Origin: Marinobacterium profundum
GTDB taxonomy: Bacteria; Pseudomonadota; Gammaproteobacteria; Pseudomonadales; Balneatricaceae
NCBI RefSeq assembly: GCF_001528745.1
Contig: NZ_BCNS01000103.1
Location: 1 to 61,272, forward strand
Direction: 5' to 3'
DNA length: 61,272 nt
The notes under the pieces were generated by a model. The model saw only the letters and a list, made by a program, of their open reading frames with translations, was not told the origin of the DNA and did not search any database. Positions 1-9,253 of the stretch are shown here, piece by piece; the stretch's first letter is position 1; each line of letters begins with the position of its first letter. The position numbers and the translations under genes are program-made.

Positions 1-2
1 CC

Positions 3-51
3 TAGCTCCTAGCTCCTAGCCCCTCGTACCTCGCCCCTAGCCCCTCGCTTT
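3..51 (-). repeat. heptamer repeat array 1
   Basis: Seven consecutive 7-bp units (TAGCTCC, TAGCTCC, TAGCCCC, TCGTACC, TCGCCCC, TAGCCCC, TCGCTTT) run without a phase break into the stop codon of the DUF4139 gene at 51-53. Read on the minus strand the units fit GGNGNNA, the same family as the arrays at 23704, 26812 and 29982. The array may continue beyond the left window edge. Confidence 0.85.
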
Positions 52-1448
52 CAAGGCGTCGGGTTTTTCAGTTTGACGCGAAACCGCAGCATGGTTTTGT
101 CTTTGGCGGGAATATCCAGCGTCCAGTGCGCACGGCCTCCAAGGCTTTCGCCCATGGCCTGGCTGGCGTGCTCCAGCGTCCAGGGCTGGGCAAAATTGAC
201 GGCCAGATTCAGCTGTTTGGCGTCGCTGCCGCTGTTGCGCACCAGTACTTCGTACTCGGCCACGTAGCTGTCGTAGTCTTTGGTGAGCAGCGTTTGCTGG
301 CGCTCAACGCTCAGATCAAAAGCTTCGCCAAGCATCAGCTCCACTGTCTGGCCTGTGGCGGTATGATCAATCTGGCTGCCGCCGATAAACTGCAGGCGGC
401 CGTCTTCATCGGGTGCAAAGGTGCGCACGGCACCGCCGGGAAGCGGGGTTGCATCGCCATTCTGGAAGCTGAGCCAGGTTTGCGGTGCCGAGCTATGGCG
501 CTGGTTGTCCGGGCGTGGCATGGCGAGAAATTCGTGGCGGTATTCCCGTTTGACCGCCAGCGCGGCAGTGCTGACCAGCGGCAGCTGTTTTTGCTGCTGG
601 TCCAACAGGCTGGTGCTGTTGGGCAAGGTATAGAGCTGGTAGTCCTCAAAGGCGGCAGGCGCTGCCCCGCCATCGGCAGCCATGGAAGCCATGGCGACAT
701 TGGCCTTGCGGTAGGACTCGGGTGCCGGCTGATTCAGGGTGCCTGCCATCAGCTGGAAGCGAGCGTTTTCAAAGTCGACGCCGCTGGAATTGTGCAGCGT
801 AGCAAGACCTTCGAGCGACATCTGACTGCCGCCTTTATTGAGGGTCATAACATAGTCCATCTGCCAGCTCAGGCCGCCGGTGAGGTAGCTGAACGTAGCC
901 TCGGCGGGGCTATCTGTGCCCTGGGTACGAAACTCAAGACTGGGTTTGCTGCTCAGGTGCGCGGGCAGAGACGGGAAGATAAAACGCCAGTCGGTATTTA
1001 GCGGGATACTTTCAATCTGGCTGTCACTTCGTACCAAAGCGCGATCGCCCTCGATGCTCAGCAGGGTGACTGTGGTGATGCTTTCGTCACCACTGGCGGG
1101 ATTGCGCCTGGCCAGCTGCAGTTCCTGGCCCAGGTAATATTGCAGCAGGGATTGATGGGACAGCAGGTTGGTGTTCAGATTCTGCTCCAGGATCTGGCCG
1201 GCGCCCTTGATGGACAGGGTTTCGGTCTGCATTTGGCGGCTTACATCCTGAATGATAACGGCCTGGCCGGGTGCCAGAGCCGGCAGGGCTCGGCTATCGC
1301 GCACCAGCCCGAGGTTCTGGGTATAGACGGTCAGGGTCACGCCCTTCTGGGCGCTGGCATCAATGCTCAGCGGCGAGGGTGTTGCAGCGTACAGCTGAGC
1401 GCTCAGGGTCATCAACAGAGCGACAGGGGCGCTATGGCGGGCTTTCAT
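51..1448 (-). CDS. DUF4139 domain-containing secreted protein
   Basis: A 465-residue protein with an N-terminal signal peptide (hydrophobic stretch about residues 8-21, cleavage likely after AYA). The rest resembles DUF4139 proteins, beta-rich proteins sometimes labelled mucoidy-inhibitor-like. Recognisable parts are the segment TFSYLTGGLSWQMDYV near residue 185 and a C-terminal half with repeated beta-strand patterns. The molecular role is unknown; envelope or periplasmic location is inferred from the signal peptide. It is monocistronic or follows the kinase/FGE gene upstream at 1538 with about 90 bp between. Its stop codon touches heptamer array 1. The family call is moderately sure, the function is not known. 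Confidence 0.75.
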   Translation of the reverse strand: MKARHSAPVALLMTLSAQLYAATPSPLSIDASAQKGVTLTVYTQNLGLVRDSRALPALAPGQAVIIQDVSRQMQTETLSIKGAGQILEQNLNTNLLSHQSLLQYYLGQELQLARRNPASGDESITTVTLLSIEGDRALVRSDSQIESIPLNTDWRFIFPSLPAHLSSKPSLEFRTQGTDSPAEATFSYLTGGLSWQMDYVMTLNKGGSQMSLEGLATLHNSSGVDFENARFQLMAGTLNQPAPESYRKANVAMASMAADGGAAPAAFEDYQLYTLPNSTSLLDQQQKQLPLVSTAALAVKREYRHEFLAMPRPDNQRHSSAPQTWLSFQNGDATPLPGGAVRTFAPDEDGRLQFIGGSQIDHTATGQTVELMLGEAFDLSVERQQTLLTKDYDSYVAEYEVLVRNSGSDAKQLNLAVNFAQPWTLEHASQAMGESLGGRAHWTLDIPAKDKTMLRFRVKLKNPTP

Positions 1449-1537
1449 TAAACATGCTCCATGTTATGCAGGGCAGAGGCGGGGATCTCCCGCCAATCTG
1501 AGCCTGGGTGTATTTGCTATCGCATTCTTACCTGTTA

Positions 1538-3541
1538 TCACTGCGAGGGCAGGTCTACCGCAACCCGAAAGCCCCAGCTGGATCTCCGCCCGGCTGGCGG
1601 ATTGCGGTAACGGCTGGAGGACCTTACCAGGCGACCTATATCGAACCAGGAGCCCCCGCGCATAACGCGGTAGTCACAGCCGCTTTGCTGGCGTGCAGAG
1701 CCATCGCTGGGCGCACCCTCATGGTTGTCTGCATAACAGTCCTGCACCCATTCATCGACATTGCCGTTGAGATCAAACAGTCCCCAGGGGTTGGCATCGA
1801 GGCTGCCAACCGGCGCGGGCTGTTTGCCATCCCATTCACTGCCGCACTCGTCACAGACCGCAAAACCGCGGCCAAGTTCATCCCCCCACCAATACGGACT
1901 CTGGGTGCCAGCGCGAGCCGCATATTCCCATTCGGCTTCGCTGGGCAGCCGGTAGGGCTGGCCGGTTTCGTCGGCGAGCCACTGGGCATAGGCTCGGGCA
2001 TCGGACCAGCTGACATTGATCGCCGGCTGTCGACCGCGGCCCCAGCCATTGTCGTCTGGCAGATCCCGTCCGGTGGCGGCGGCAAAGAGGTCATAGTCTG
2101 CAAAAGTGACTTCGTGGCGGGCCAGGGCGACGCCGTGGCTGATGGTGACTTGGTGTACAGGCTTTTCATTGTCATCACTCTGGCGCGACTCTGAGCCCAT
2201 CAAAAAATCCCCGCGGGGAAGGTGTACCATCTCAGGCCCATAGTCACCCTGTGCAAGCTCATCGAAAAAGAAGCCGCCGGGGGTTGTGCGATCACCGCGA
2301 AAGCGATCATTTGTGGGCTCGCCCGCTTGCTGCACAGTGTTATTGGCCAAGGCCGGCTGAGAGTAGGCAGGGGACTGATTCTTCAATACCTCAAGCGCTG
2401 TCGACAGCTCGGCGTTTTGTTCGGCCAGGCGCTGCAATTGCTGTTGCAGTGGATTAACCGGCGGTTGGCCAAGCCAGAGCCCGAGCCATATACCCAGCAC
2501 CAGCCCGCCGGCAAAGAGCGCGCTGCCTGCGATACGGCCGGGGGTCAAAAAGCCGCTTAGGCGCTGGCGCAGCGTTTCAAAATGGCTGTTTGGTGCTGTG
2601 CTCTCGGTGCCTTGGTGCAGAGCCTTGGCTCTGTCCTGTGGTGGGGCCTCCACAGGCTGTTCCGGTGGCGTGAATAACTGCTGCACCCAGCGGGTGGCGC
2701 CCTTGGGGCGCTTGCCAGGTTCTGTGGCGAGCGCCTGCTGTAGCAATGGCCACTGGGCTGCGGTAATTTTGCCGGGCCTGGCCTGGCTTTCGATGTTAAG
2801 GGGTTCTCCGGGGGCCTGTGCCGGCAGGTTGCCGCTGAGTAGCTGCAGGCTGATCAGGGCGAGGGAGTACTGATCCGACATTATGCTTAGCCGGCTTGGA
2901 ATGTCGGTTTCCGGGGCCTGGTAAGGTGCTGCCCTGTCATCCGGGTTGCCGGCGGCCTGCAGGGCTTCCTGGCAGGCGAAGCCGAGCAGCTTCACGCCGC
3001 CCTGGCGATTGATAAAAATTTGGGCCGGGCTCAGGGCGCCGTGGGGTTGTCGCAGTACCTGGTGCCCGGCGTCCAGTGCCTGCGCCAGCTGGCCAAGCAG
3101 TGCCCGCTGTTTGGCCTGGGAGAGCTTGCGCGCCTGACCGCGGCTGAACAGTTGGGCCAGGGTGAGGCCATCGACGGCTTCATGGGCGCTGAATAGCTGT
3201 CCGGTCTTATCCAGGAAGTAGCCGTAGCTCGCAAGTACATGGGGATGCTTTAGCGCCTTGCTTAATAGCATCTGCTTCTTGAAGGCGTTCACAAAGGCGC
3301 TATTGCCCAGGAGTGCAGGGGCTATTAATAGCAGGGTGACCGGGGTTTCCGGCCGGGTGCTCATATCTCGGGCCTGCCAGAGTTCGCCCAGAGGGTGGGT
3401 ATCAAGCGGTGCGCCGAGCTGAAAGCGATGATGATCAGGACCCAGCGTCAGGCCTTGTGTCAGCAGTGGGTTGGTTCTGTCCAGAAGCGCCTCCGTTTCG
3501 CCATTCTGTGTCGTAGTTTGTGCCAAATACAAGCTACCCAT
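1538..3541 (-). CDS. membrane pseudokinase fused to FGE-sulfatase-like (SUMF1) domain
   Basis: A 667-residue protein, starting at the ATG of MGSLYLAQ; a longer in-frame start at 3664 exists but adds an atypical leader. Residues about 20-290 have the layout of a Hanks-type Ser/Thr kinase. The catalytic-loop HRD is replaced by HGA (HGALSPAQIFIN), the DFG by GFA, and no VAIK-type lysine is visible, so it should be inactive. A transmembrane helix (about 337-358) and a short Gln/Leu-rich coiled coil follow. Residues about 435-667 form an FGE/SUMF1 fold with GDFLMGSE, RLPSEAEWEYAARAG, NGNVDEW and RGGSW. The C-terminal domain is therefore probably extracytoplasmic. Such FGE-like domains often bind ligands rather than make formylglycine; the metal-binding cysteines of true FGE are not evident. 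The substrate is unknown. Confidence 0.8.
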   Translation of the reverse strand: MGSLYLAQTTTQNGETEALLDRTNPLLTQGLTLGPDHHRFQLGAPLDTHPLGELWQARDMSTRPETPVTLLLIAPALLGNSAFVNAFKKQMLLSKALKHPHVLASYGYFLDKTGQLFSAHEAVDGLTLAQLFSRGQARKLSQAKQRALLGQLAQALDAGHQVLRQPHGALSPAQIFINRQGGVKLLGFACQEALQAAGNPDDRAAPYQAPETDIPSRLSIMSDQYSLALISLQLLSGNLPAQAPGEPLNIESQARPGKITAAQWPLLQQALATEPGKRPKGATRWVQQLFTPPEQPVEAPPQDRAKALHQGTESTAPNSHFETLRQRLSGFLTPGRIAGSALFAGGLVLGIWLGLWLGQPPVNPLQQQLQRLAEQNAELSTALEVLKNQSPAYSQPALANNTVQQAGEPTNDRFRGDRTTPGGFFFDELAQGDYGPEMVHLPRGDFLMGSESRQSDDNEKPVHQVTISHGVALARHEVTFADYDLFAAATGRDLPDDNGWGRGRQPAINVSWSDARAYAQWLADETGQPYRLPSEAEWEYAARAGTQSPYWWGDELGRGFAVCDECGSEWDGKQPAPVGSLDANPWGLFDLNGNVDEWVQDCYADNHEGAPSDGSARQQSGCDYRVMRGGSWFDIGRLVRSSSRYRNPPAGRRSSWGFRVAVDLPSQ

Positions 3542-3990
3542 AATAGCGCAGTTTAAGTATGCGAATTCAATAGCGGATCTGGGTGGCCGGCACGGGTATT
3601 TAGGCATTACGCCTATGCCGGTCCGGCGGCCGCTGTGGTACTGTTCCGGCTCTATAGTAGGCAAGGCATTCTGCAGACAAGGAAACCTTGCTTTGATATC
3701 GGCACATTGAGGTGCCGGTGTGTATTCAATCCGGTACCCAAGGGCTGCTATCGCAGGTTTCCTGCCGGAGTTACAGGGATGTAGCGCAATGAATCACATT
3801 TGTTTCGGCATCAGTCCGAGGCGCTCTTTGTGTACGCTGGTGTTTTGTGCAAACACACGGGTGCCTATGGGGAGGTCATGGCAAGCGTTAAGCCGCTGTG
3901 CACTCTTTATACCCCTGACCAGATCCACGACGACTTCCGGATATTCCCTCCCTGCAGCACGAGATCTGAGCCTCTGGCACAGAGGCCACC
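3542..3990. other. intergenic region, divergent starts
   Basis: About 450 bp lie between the divergent starts at 3541 (minus) and 3991 (plus). Short open frames occur on the plus strand (for example 3720-3998 and 3800-4288), but they overlap the recognised gene or have no domain signal. I see no convincing promoter or repeat. Confidence 0.4.
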
Positions 3991-4530
3991 ATGCGTAATT
4001 TATACATGGGCTGCATCGCTGTCGCGCTGTTTTTCTCGGGGCTGTTCTATTTTAATGTGCCCGATAACCTGGTTGGCATTTATGGGCCGTCGGAATCTTT
4101 CGATGTGCTGGGTGAGCAGCACGCTCTTGCATTGGCTGAGGCGGAGGCTCTGCAGCAGCGACTGTTACAGGATGCGCAGCTTGATCCTACCGATGAACAG
4201 GAGCCTGCGGCGGCAGGGGCTTTGCTCTATGGCTGTGACAATTACAATATTGTGCTGGGCGCTAATGGCCATTTCGCCAAGGAGTTGACCGATACGGGTG
4301 TTATCTACACTGTTTTTGCGGGGGGCAATACGACCTATGGCGTGGTGGATGTGGCTGACTCTATCATCAACTTTTTGCCGCGGGATGAATTGCCGATAGC
4401 GGTCAGGCACAGGCTGGACAGTTTTCTGCCAACGCTGGAAATGTGTCGCCTGGCGCCCAACGCCATTGCGGCGCCGAGTCCCTATCTGTTAAGTGCAGCC
4501 TTGCAGGATATATTGCAGCGCAAGCTTTAG
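3991..4530 (+). CDS. hypothetical membrane-anchored or secreted protein
   Basis: A 179-residue protein that I do not recognise. It starts MRNLYMGCIAVALFFSGLFY, a single N-terminal hydrophobic segment acting as signal or anchor. An Ala/Glu/Gln-rich helix (residues about 38-65) and a C-terminal domain follow, with cysteines near residues 84 and 152 that could pair outside the cytoplasm. GAGGCC precedes the ATG as a weak ribosome-binding site. It is followed by a strong bidirectional terminator and converges with kdsA. Confidence 0.6.
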   Translation: MRNLYMGCIAVALFFSGLFYFNVPDNLVGIYGPSESFDVLGEQHALALAEAEALQQRLLQDAQLDPTDEQEPAAAGALLYGCDNYNIVLGANGHFAKELTDTGVIYTVFAGGNTTYGVVDVADSIINFLPRDELPIAVRHRLDSFLPTLEMCRLAPNAIAAPSPYLLSAALQDILQRKL

Positions 4531-4567
4531 GTTTTAAATTCACAAGACGGACAGGGCACTAATCCCT

Positions 4568-4605
4568 AAAACAATAAAGCGCCTCTCGGGCGCTTTATTG
4601 TTTTA
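4568..4605. terminator. bidirectional intrinsic terminator
   Basis: A 15-bp perfect stem (AAACAATAAAGCGCC paired with GGCGCTTTATTGTTT) with a 5-nt loop and A/T tracts on both sides. It sits between convergent genes (3991-4530 plus, kdsA minus) and can terminate both. Confidence 0.9.
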
Positions 4606-4646
4606 GGCTGTGGCTCTCGCCCTGGTTCTCAAACCGCCCTGGCGAC

Positions 4647-5501
<855 letters not shown>

Positions 5502-5619
5502 CTACCATAGCCGGAGTTCTTTGGAAGACGTTACTGATCCGTGTAGCCGTAACCTTTGGAGGCGAGCCTCAATAAGACGTCAGGGATCCGAGTTTGATCA
5601 GTCTGCCTGAAAGGCCCGA

Positions 5620-6036
5620 TTATAAGTTATTCGATGGGAAAAGTGCGGCATATTTGGCGATCCATTCCAGCGCGGCTTCGTCCTCGCTCAGGCTGCGGCC
5701 CTGCTGATCCTGCACCCACTGGCGGTAACGGCGGATATGACAAACCTGCTCGAACATGCGCATGCGCTGGGCGTGCTCGTCGCTGGCGAAGCGAATATGC
5801 AGCTCATAATGGTCCTGGTGGGCACGACACCATTCAATCTTGCCTGATATGGCCGTTTCATGGGCAAAATCACCGGTGCTGATGCTGACTTGCTGCCCGC
5901 TGGCGAGCATGGCGGCCGAGCGGCACAGCAACCCAAGTGGCATGGGCAGAGGTGTGGTATCGCAAACGGATTCGACAACCTGAAGTTCGAGTGGGATCTC
6001 GTCGGGGTGGCGGATAAAACGTTGTTGGTTGCGCAT
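5620..6036 (-). CDS. PilZ-like domain protein
   Basis: A 138-residue protein. The start at MRNQQRF is chosen because GGAGG lies five bases upstream; a longer start at 6063 has none. The N-terminus RRFIRHP-like sequence (QQRFIRHPDEIPLEL) fits the RxxxR part of PilZ domains that bind cyclic-di-GMP. The second motif (DxSxxG) is not clear; PLPMPLGLL occupies its place. A C-terminal helix (SLSEDEAALEWIAKYAALFP) follows. If it binds c-di-GMP it would act as a cytoplasmic effector, but the degenerate motif leaves that open. Confidence 0.55.
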   Translation of the reverse strand: MRNQQRFIRHPDEIPLELQVVESVCDTTPLPMPLGLLCRSAAMLASGQQVSISTGDFAHETAISGKIEWCRAHQDHYELHIRFASDEHAQRMRMFEQVCHIRRYRQWVQDQQGRSLSEDEAALEWIAKYAALFPSNNL

Positions 6037-6203
6037 AACAACCTCCGCAATCAGATGACTCAAGGCCCTTGTATCAGCACTCAGGGAGTCTGTTTTTCCC
6101 TGTGCTTGTCCAGTGGCGCCCTTGTACCTAGAGTATATCGGCCAGGGTGAAAGTAACCTGAACAGGTTTTTTTAGTAATAACTCAATAATTGCGGACGGA
6201 CAG

Positions 6204-6734
6204 ATGGACTCAGCACAACAGCAGGCGGCCGTCGAGGCGGGCTACGCGGCTCTGATCGATTCTGTGGCAACGCTGTCACTGGCTACGGTGGCGGCGGATG
6301 GTCGGGCGGACATCAGTTATGCGCCCTTTGTACGGGATGAGCGTGGGCGCTTTTGTATCTTTATCAGTGCGCTGGCGGCCCATACCGGCAATCTGCTGCG
6401 TGAGCCTGCGGCCTCGGTGATGCTGATTCAGCCGGAAGCGCAGGCGAGCAATCTGTTTGCCCGCGAGCGCCTGACGTTACGCTGTCGCGCCGAAGAAGTT
6501 CAGCGCGATCATGCCGACTACGAGCCAATACTGCAGTGCATGCAGGCGCGTTTTGGCCCGCTGATCGCTCAGTTGCGCAGCCTGGCGGATTTTCATCTGC
6601 TGGCGCTGGTGCCACTATCCGGCACTTACGTTGTGGGCTTTGGGCGCGCCTATGAGCTGGATGTGCACAGTGGCGAACTGCGTCATATAGATGCCGACCG
6701 CTTGCGCCGACGCTCAGCAGGGGAAGCGGACTAG
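6204..6734 (+). CDS. HugZ-like pyridoxamine 5'-phosphate oxidase-fold protein
   Basis: A 176-residue protein of the flavin-reductase-like split beta-barrel fold. The segment ATLSLATVAADGRADISYAP, the HTGNLLREPAASVMLI region and the conserved end LVPLSGTYVVGFGRAYEL are typical of HugZ/HutZ-family heme-utilisation proteins. These bind and may degrade heme in the cytoplasm. No heme transport genes are nearby, so the heme role rests on family resemblance only. It is a single gene, followed by a dispersed repeat element. Confidence 0.75.
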   Translation: MDSAQQQAAVEAGYAALIDSVATLSLATVAADGRADISYAPFVRDERGRFCIFISALAAHTGNLLREPAASVMLIQPEAQASNLFARERLTLRCRAEEVQRDHADYEPILQCMQARFGPLIAQLRSLADFHLLALVPLSGTYVVGFGRAYELDVHSGELRHIDADRLRRRSAGEAD

Positions 6735-6807
6735 GAGGCTGTCCGAGAATGCTGGCCGTAGCGAGAGCCGACTGATTTGCGCGTGCAAATAAAGTAACAC
6801 GACCATC

Positions 6808-6995
6808 CTATCCACCCGGTGGACAAATAGGTTCCCTCCCTATTTGTCCGTCACGCCAGAACTCTTTAGCTTAAAAGAATGGGCGCAAGTGCATGGACTT
6901 GCTGGCCTTCTTGGGGGGGGCGAAGAGATGGCGTTCGCATTGGCCTGTGGCCAATGATGAAGCATCCCTGCTTCATGTATTAACCAGGTTAATAG
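6808..6995 (+). repeat. dispersed multi-hairpin element, copy A
   Basis: It shares long identical blocks with 23547-23706. These include the hairpin GGACAAATAGG/CCTATTTGTCC, GCAAGT/ACTTGC, ATTGGCC/GGCCAAT and ATGAAGCA/TGCTTCAT, ending in TTAATAG. The terminal repeats here are degraded (CTATCCACCCGG at the left). It fills the gap between hugZ-like and GIDE genes. No protein is encoded. Confidence 0.85.
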
Positions 6996-7015
6996 TCACG
7001 CATCAAGCGGCTGCG

Positions 7016-7942
7016 TTAGAGCGCCTGCAGCATTTCGCCGGCGATCCAGCTGGCACCCAGCAGGGCTACGAAACAGCCGTAGGCGAACCAGCGATAGCGC
7101 TTGGCCAGCTTTTCTTCGTCGTAGGTGGATAGCAGGTAGGGCTGATCCGATTCTTCCGGGCGCATCAGTACATGCACCGTGGGCAGTTTGTGCAGTTCTT
7201 TCTGGCGCTGCATGATTTCGTTGCGGGCCTGGGTTTGCACCTGTTGCCATTCATCCGGATCCAGCTGACCGTTGCGGTTGCCGTCAAAGCGCGCCAGCAG
7301 TTGCTGAAAGTCGGCCTTCCACTGGCGGATAAGCTCGCCAACTTCCAGGCTCTGATCCAGTTGATCGCGCCCGCCCCCCAGGCTGTGGAATCGGCCCAGG
7401 GCATAAACGCTTTCGTATTCCAGTATCAGTTCTTCCAGGTAGCGATAGCGGCTGCCGCCAAAGCTGATATTAAATCGAATGCGGGGGCTGTGCTGTGGTG
7501 GCCCGCCTACAGGGCTAGGGGTGCGGCCATGCCAGCGCTTGCGCACCTGAGCCTTGACTTCGGCTCCCTCGGGATCGATCTGGCAGATACCGCTGGGATC
7601 ACTGAGCTGGAACCACTCGTCCGAGGTGCCCTCGCGCTCGCACACCCAGCGGCGGTTCTTGCCGCTGCCCTTTTCCCGTTCCACCTTGTAGTGATACCAG
7701 ACACATTCACGCCCGGTGAGAGGGGAGTGGAGCAGGCCGCCGGGGCTTGGCAGAGCCTGGCCCTGCAGTTCGACATACCCCTGATGTGCCGACTGCACCC
7801 GGGCGGTCGGCGTGTCTGCGATCAGGCGATAACGTTTGAGGCAGCGAAAGCCAAACCAGAAGCCGGCCAGAACCACCGCGCAGCTAATCCCAAGAGTAAT
7901 CAATACTTCGTGCTGTTCCAGCGCATTTGTATCCAGCAGCAT
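7016..7942 (-). CDS. GIDE-domain membrane protein with EF-hand
   Basis: A 308-residue protein resembling bacterial proteins annotated as E3 ubiquitin ligase/GIDE domain (the MULAN type). An N-terminal transmembrane helix (about 12-34) precedes the GIDE-like region with HSPLTGRECVWYHYKVERE. A canonical EF-hand loop DGNRNGQLDPDE sits near residues 220-231, and a C-terminal hydrophobic hairpin (about 285-305) ends the protein. No RING finger is visible. The start codon overlaps the stop of lemA by one base (TGATG), so translation is coupled. LemA plus GIDE is a recurring bacterial pair of unknown membrane function. Confidence 0.8.
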   Translation of the reverse strand: MLLDTNALEQHEVLITLGISCAVVLAGFWFGFRCLKRYRLIADTPTARVQSAHQGYVELQGQALPSPGGLLHSPLTGRECVWYHYKVEREKGSGKNRRWVCEREGTSDEWFQLSDPSGICQIDPEGAEVKAQVRKRWHGRTPSPVGGPPQHSPRIRFNISFGGSRYRYLEELILEYESVYALGRFHSLGGGRDQLDQSLEVGELIRQWKADFQQLLARFDGNRNGQLDPDEWQQVQTQARNEIMQRQKELHKLPTVHVLMRPEESDQPYLLSTYDEEKLAKRYRWFAYGCFVALLGASWIAGEMLQAL

Positions 7943-8514
7943 CAGCCGAAGAGCGCCTTGATGTTAACGTCGGCTTTCTGTTCGTCTTCGAATTCCAGCA
8001 GATCCGCGGCCTTGAAACCGAATTTTCCGGCAATCAGGGTATCGGGAAACTGCTCGATGCGGATGTTGTTGAGGTTTACCGATTCGTTGTAGAACTCGCG
8101 CCTGTCGGCAATGCCGCTTTCAAGGCCGGTGATGCGGCCCTGCAGGTGCTGGAAAGACTCGCTGGCTTTGAGGTCGGGGTAGGCTTCGGCGACGGCAAAC
8201 AGATTGCCAAGGCCGAAGCGCATCTGTGTTTCGGCCTTGCCAACGGCTTTTATGTCCTGGGCTTCGCGCGCCTGGGCGACGGCGTTGCGGGCTTTCATCA
8301 CGGCTTCCAGCGTCTGCTGTTCGTAGCCCATGTACTGTTTGCAGGTTTCGACCAGCTTGGGCAGCTCGTCATGGCGCTGCTTGAGCAGCACATCGATATT
8401 GGCCCAGGCCTTGGACACATTGTGTTTGAGGCGAACCAGATTGTTGTACAGCGAGATACCGTAGAGCACCAGTAACACGGCGGCGGCCAGCAGAATCAGA
8501 GTCATCGGATCCAT
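7942..8514 (-). CDS. lemA: LemA family protein
   Basis: A 190-residue membrane protein with an N-terminal helix (ILLAAAVLLVLYGISLYNNLV) and the conserved LemA body: AWANIDVLLKQRHDELPKLV, AVAQAREAQD, FNESVNLNNIRIEQFPDTLI (here FYNESVNLNN) and the hydrophobic C-terminal motif IAGKFGFK. The family forms long helical bundles on the outer face of the inner membrane; its role is poorly defined. AGGAAGACTTTC precedes the ATG. It overlaps the GIDE gene downstream by one base. Confidence 0.95.
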   Translation of the reverse strand: MDPMTLILLAAAVLLVLYGISLYNNLVRLKHNVSKAWANIDVLLKQRHDELPKLVETCKQYMGYEQQTLEAVMKARNAVAQAREAQDIKAVGKAETQMRFGLGNLFAVAEAYPDLKASESFQHLQGRITGLESGIADRREFYNESVNLNNIRIEQFPDTLIAGKFGFKAADLLEFEDEQKADVNIKALFG

Positions 8515-8605
8515 GAAAGTCTTCCTAGCTTGATGAGGTGATCACTATAGCGCACCCCTTTGCCGGAATGGGCGCTGCGGCTGCTGTGAATCCGGGTGAC
8601 GAGGC

Positions 8606-8800
8606 TTAGATGTGCCCACTGCCCATCATCTCGACGACCAGAGTCTTGACGAGAAATGCGGCCAGCCCAAGGCCGAGGGCACCAAAAAGGATGAAAGTGC
8701 CAAATTTGCCGGCGTTGGACTTCTTTGCCAGGTCATAAATGATGAAAAACACAAAGGCTGCGAACATAACCAGACCAATGTTCAACGCAAGAGATTCCAT
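8606..8800 (-). CDS. DUF2788 family small membrane protein
   Basis: A 64-residue protein starting MESLALNIG. A longer open frame begins at 8935 but the extra residues do not match the family. Two hydrophobic helices (about 8-24 and 35-55) flank the conserved DLAKKSNAGKFGTFILF segment typical of DUF2788. The function is unknown. It is upstream of lemA with about 90 bp between and may share its transcript. Confidence 0.8.
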   Translation of the reverse strand: MESLALNIGLVMFAAFVFFIIYDLAKKSNAGKFGTFILFGALGLGLAAFLVKTLVVEMMGSGHI

Positions 8801-9075
8801 TTCAGCCAGACGCACGTACTTGCTCCTTGAGGCCAGGGCCATAATTTGGTCGCAGATTGTACAGCATGAAAGGGCGCCAGAAAACGCATCGGTAATTGCT
8901 TTTGCGCGGGGTTGGATCGCGCTGCACCAAGGCAAAGTAAAGGGCCCAAAAAGAGTGCAAGGTCAGGCCAGTTGCGGCGCACTTTTGCTGTGAAGGGGCC
9001 GAGCCCCGTTGTGGGGCCGGGTCGCAATGCAGAATGCTTCTTTGTGGTGCGGCGGCCTGTTGGGGCGAAAAAACG

Positions 9076-9092
9076 TGCGCGATGAGGGCGCA
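9076..9092. promoter_or_regulatory. possible NtrC-type enhancer site
   Basis: TGCGC-N7-GCGCA matches the spacing of the NtrC consensus TGCAC-N7-GTGCA with a symmetric substitution in both arms. It lies about 90-105 bp upstream of the sigma-54 core, the usual enhancer distance. The base change weakens the call. Confidence 0.35.
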
Positions 9093-9179
9093 TTGTGGCG
9101 CAGGGATGGCGCTTTTCTGGGTCTGGACAGGGCTGGTTTTCGGGCCGCCTGGCCCCGTATCTGGGCGTTATTTTAAAAC

Positions 9180-9195
9180 TGGCACCACCTTTGCA
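9180..9195 (+). promoter_or_regulatory. sigma-54 promoter of urtA
   Basis: TGGCACCACCTTTGCA has GG at 9181-9182 and GC at 9193-9194 with exactly 10 bases between, matching the -24/-12 sigma-54 consensus TGGCACG-N4-TTGCA. Transcription would start near 9206, about 48 bp before the urtA ATG. This implies NtrC-dependent induction under nitrogen limitation, as known for urea uptake in many bacteria. Confidence 0.85.
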
Positions 9196-9253
9196 GTAGG
9201 TCAGGTCGCATGTTTCAGACTGACACACTTTAAATGGCAAGGGGTGACTGTAG

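Larger units (their letters stand above)
8801..9253. promoter_or_regulatory. regulatory region upstream of urtA
   Basis: A 450-bp region between the divergent DUF2788 gene and urtA. It holds the sigma-54 promoter at 9180-9195 and, upstream, a dyad TGCGC-N7-GCGCA (9076-9092) shaped like an NtrC site with A-to-G changes. A TGCACCA half-site at 8922 and GGTGC near 9046 also occur. A GC-rich inverted pair CCCC/GGGG lies near 9004-9017. Only the sigma-54 promoter is strong. Confidence 0.5.

Noticed and set aside
3720-4288. Plus-strand ORFs upstream of the 3991 gene
   Set aside because: They overlap the better-supported gene, and their composition lacks a protein-like pattern.
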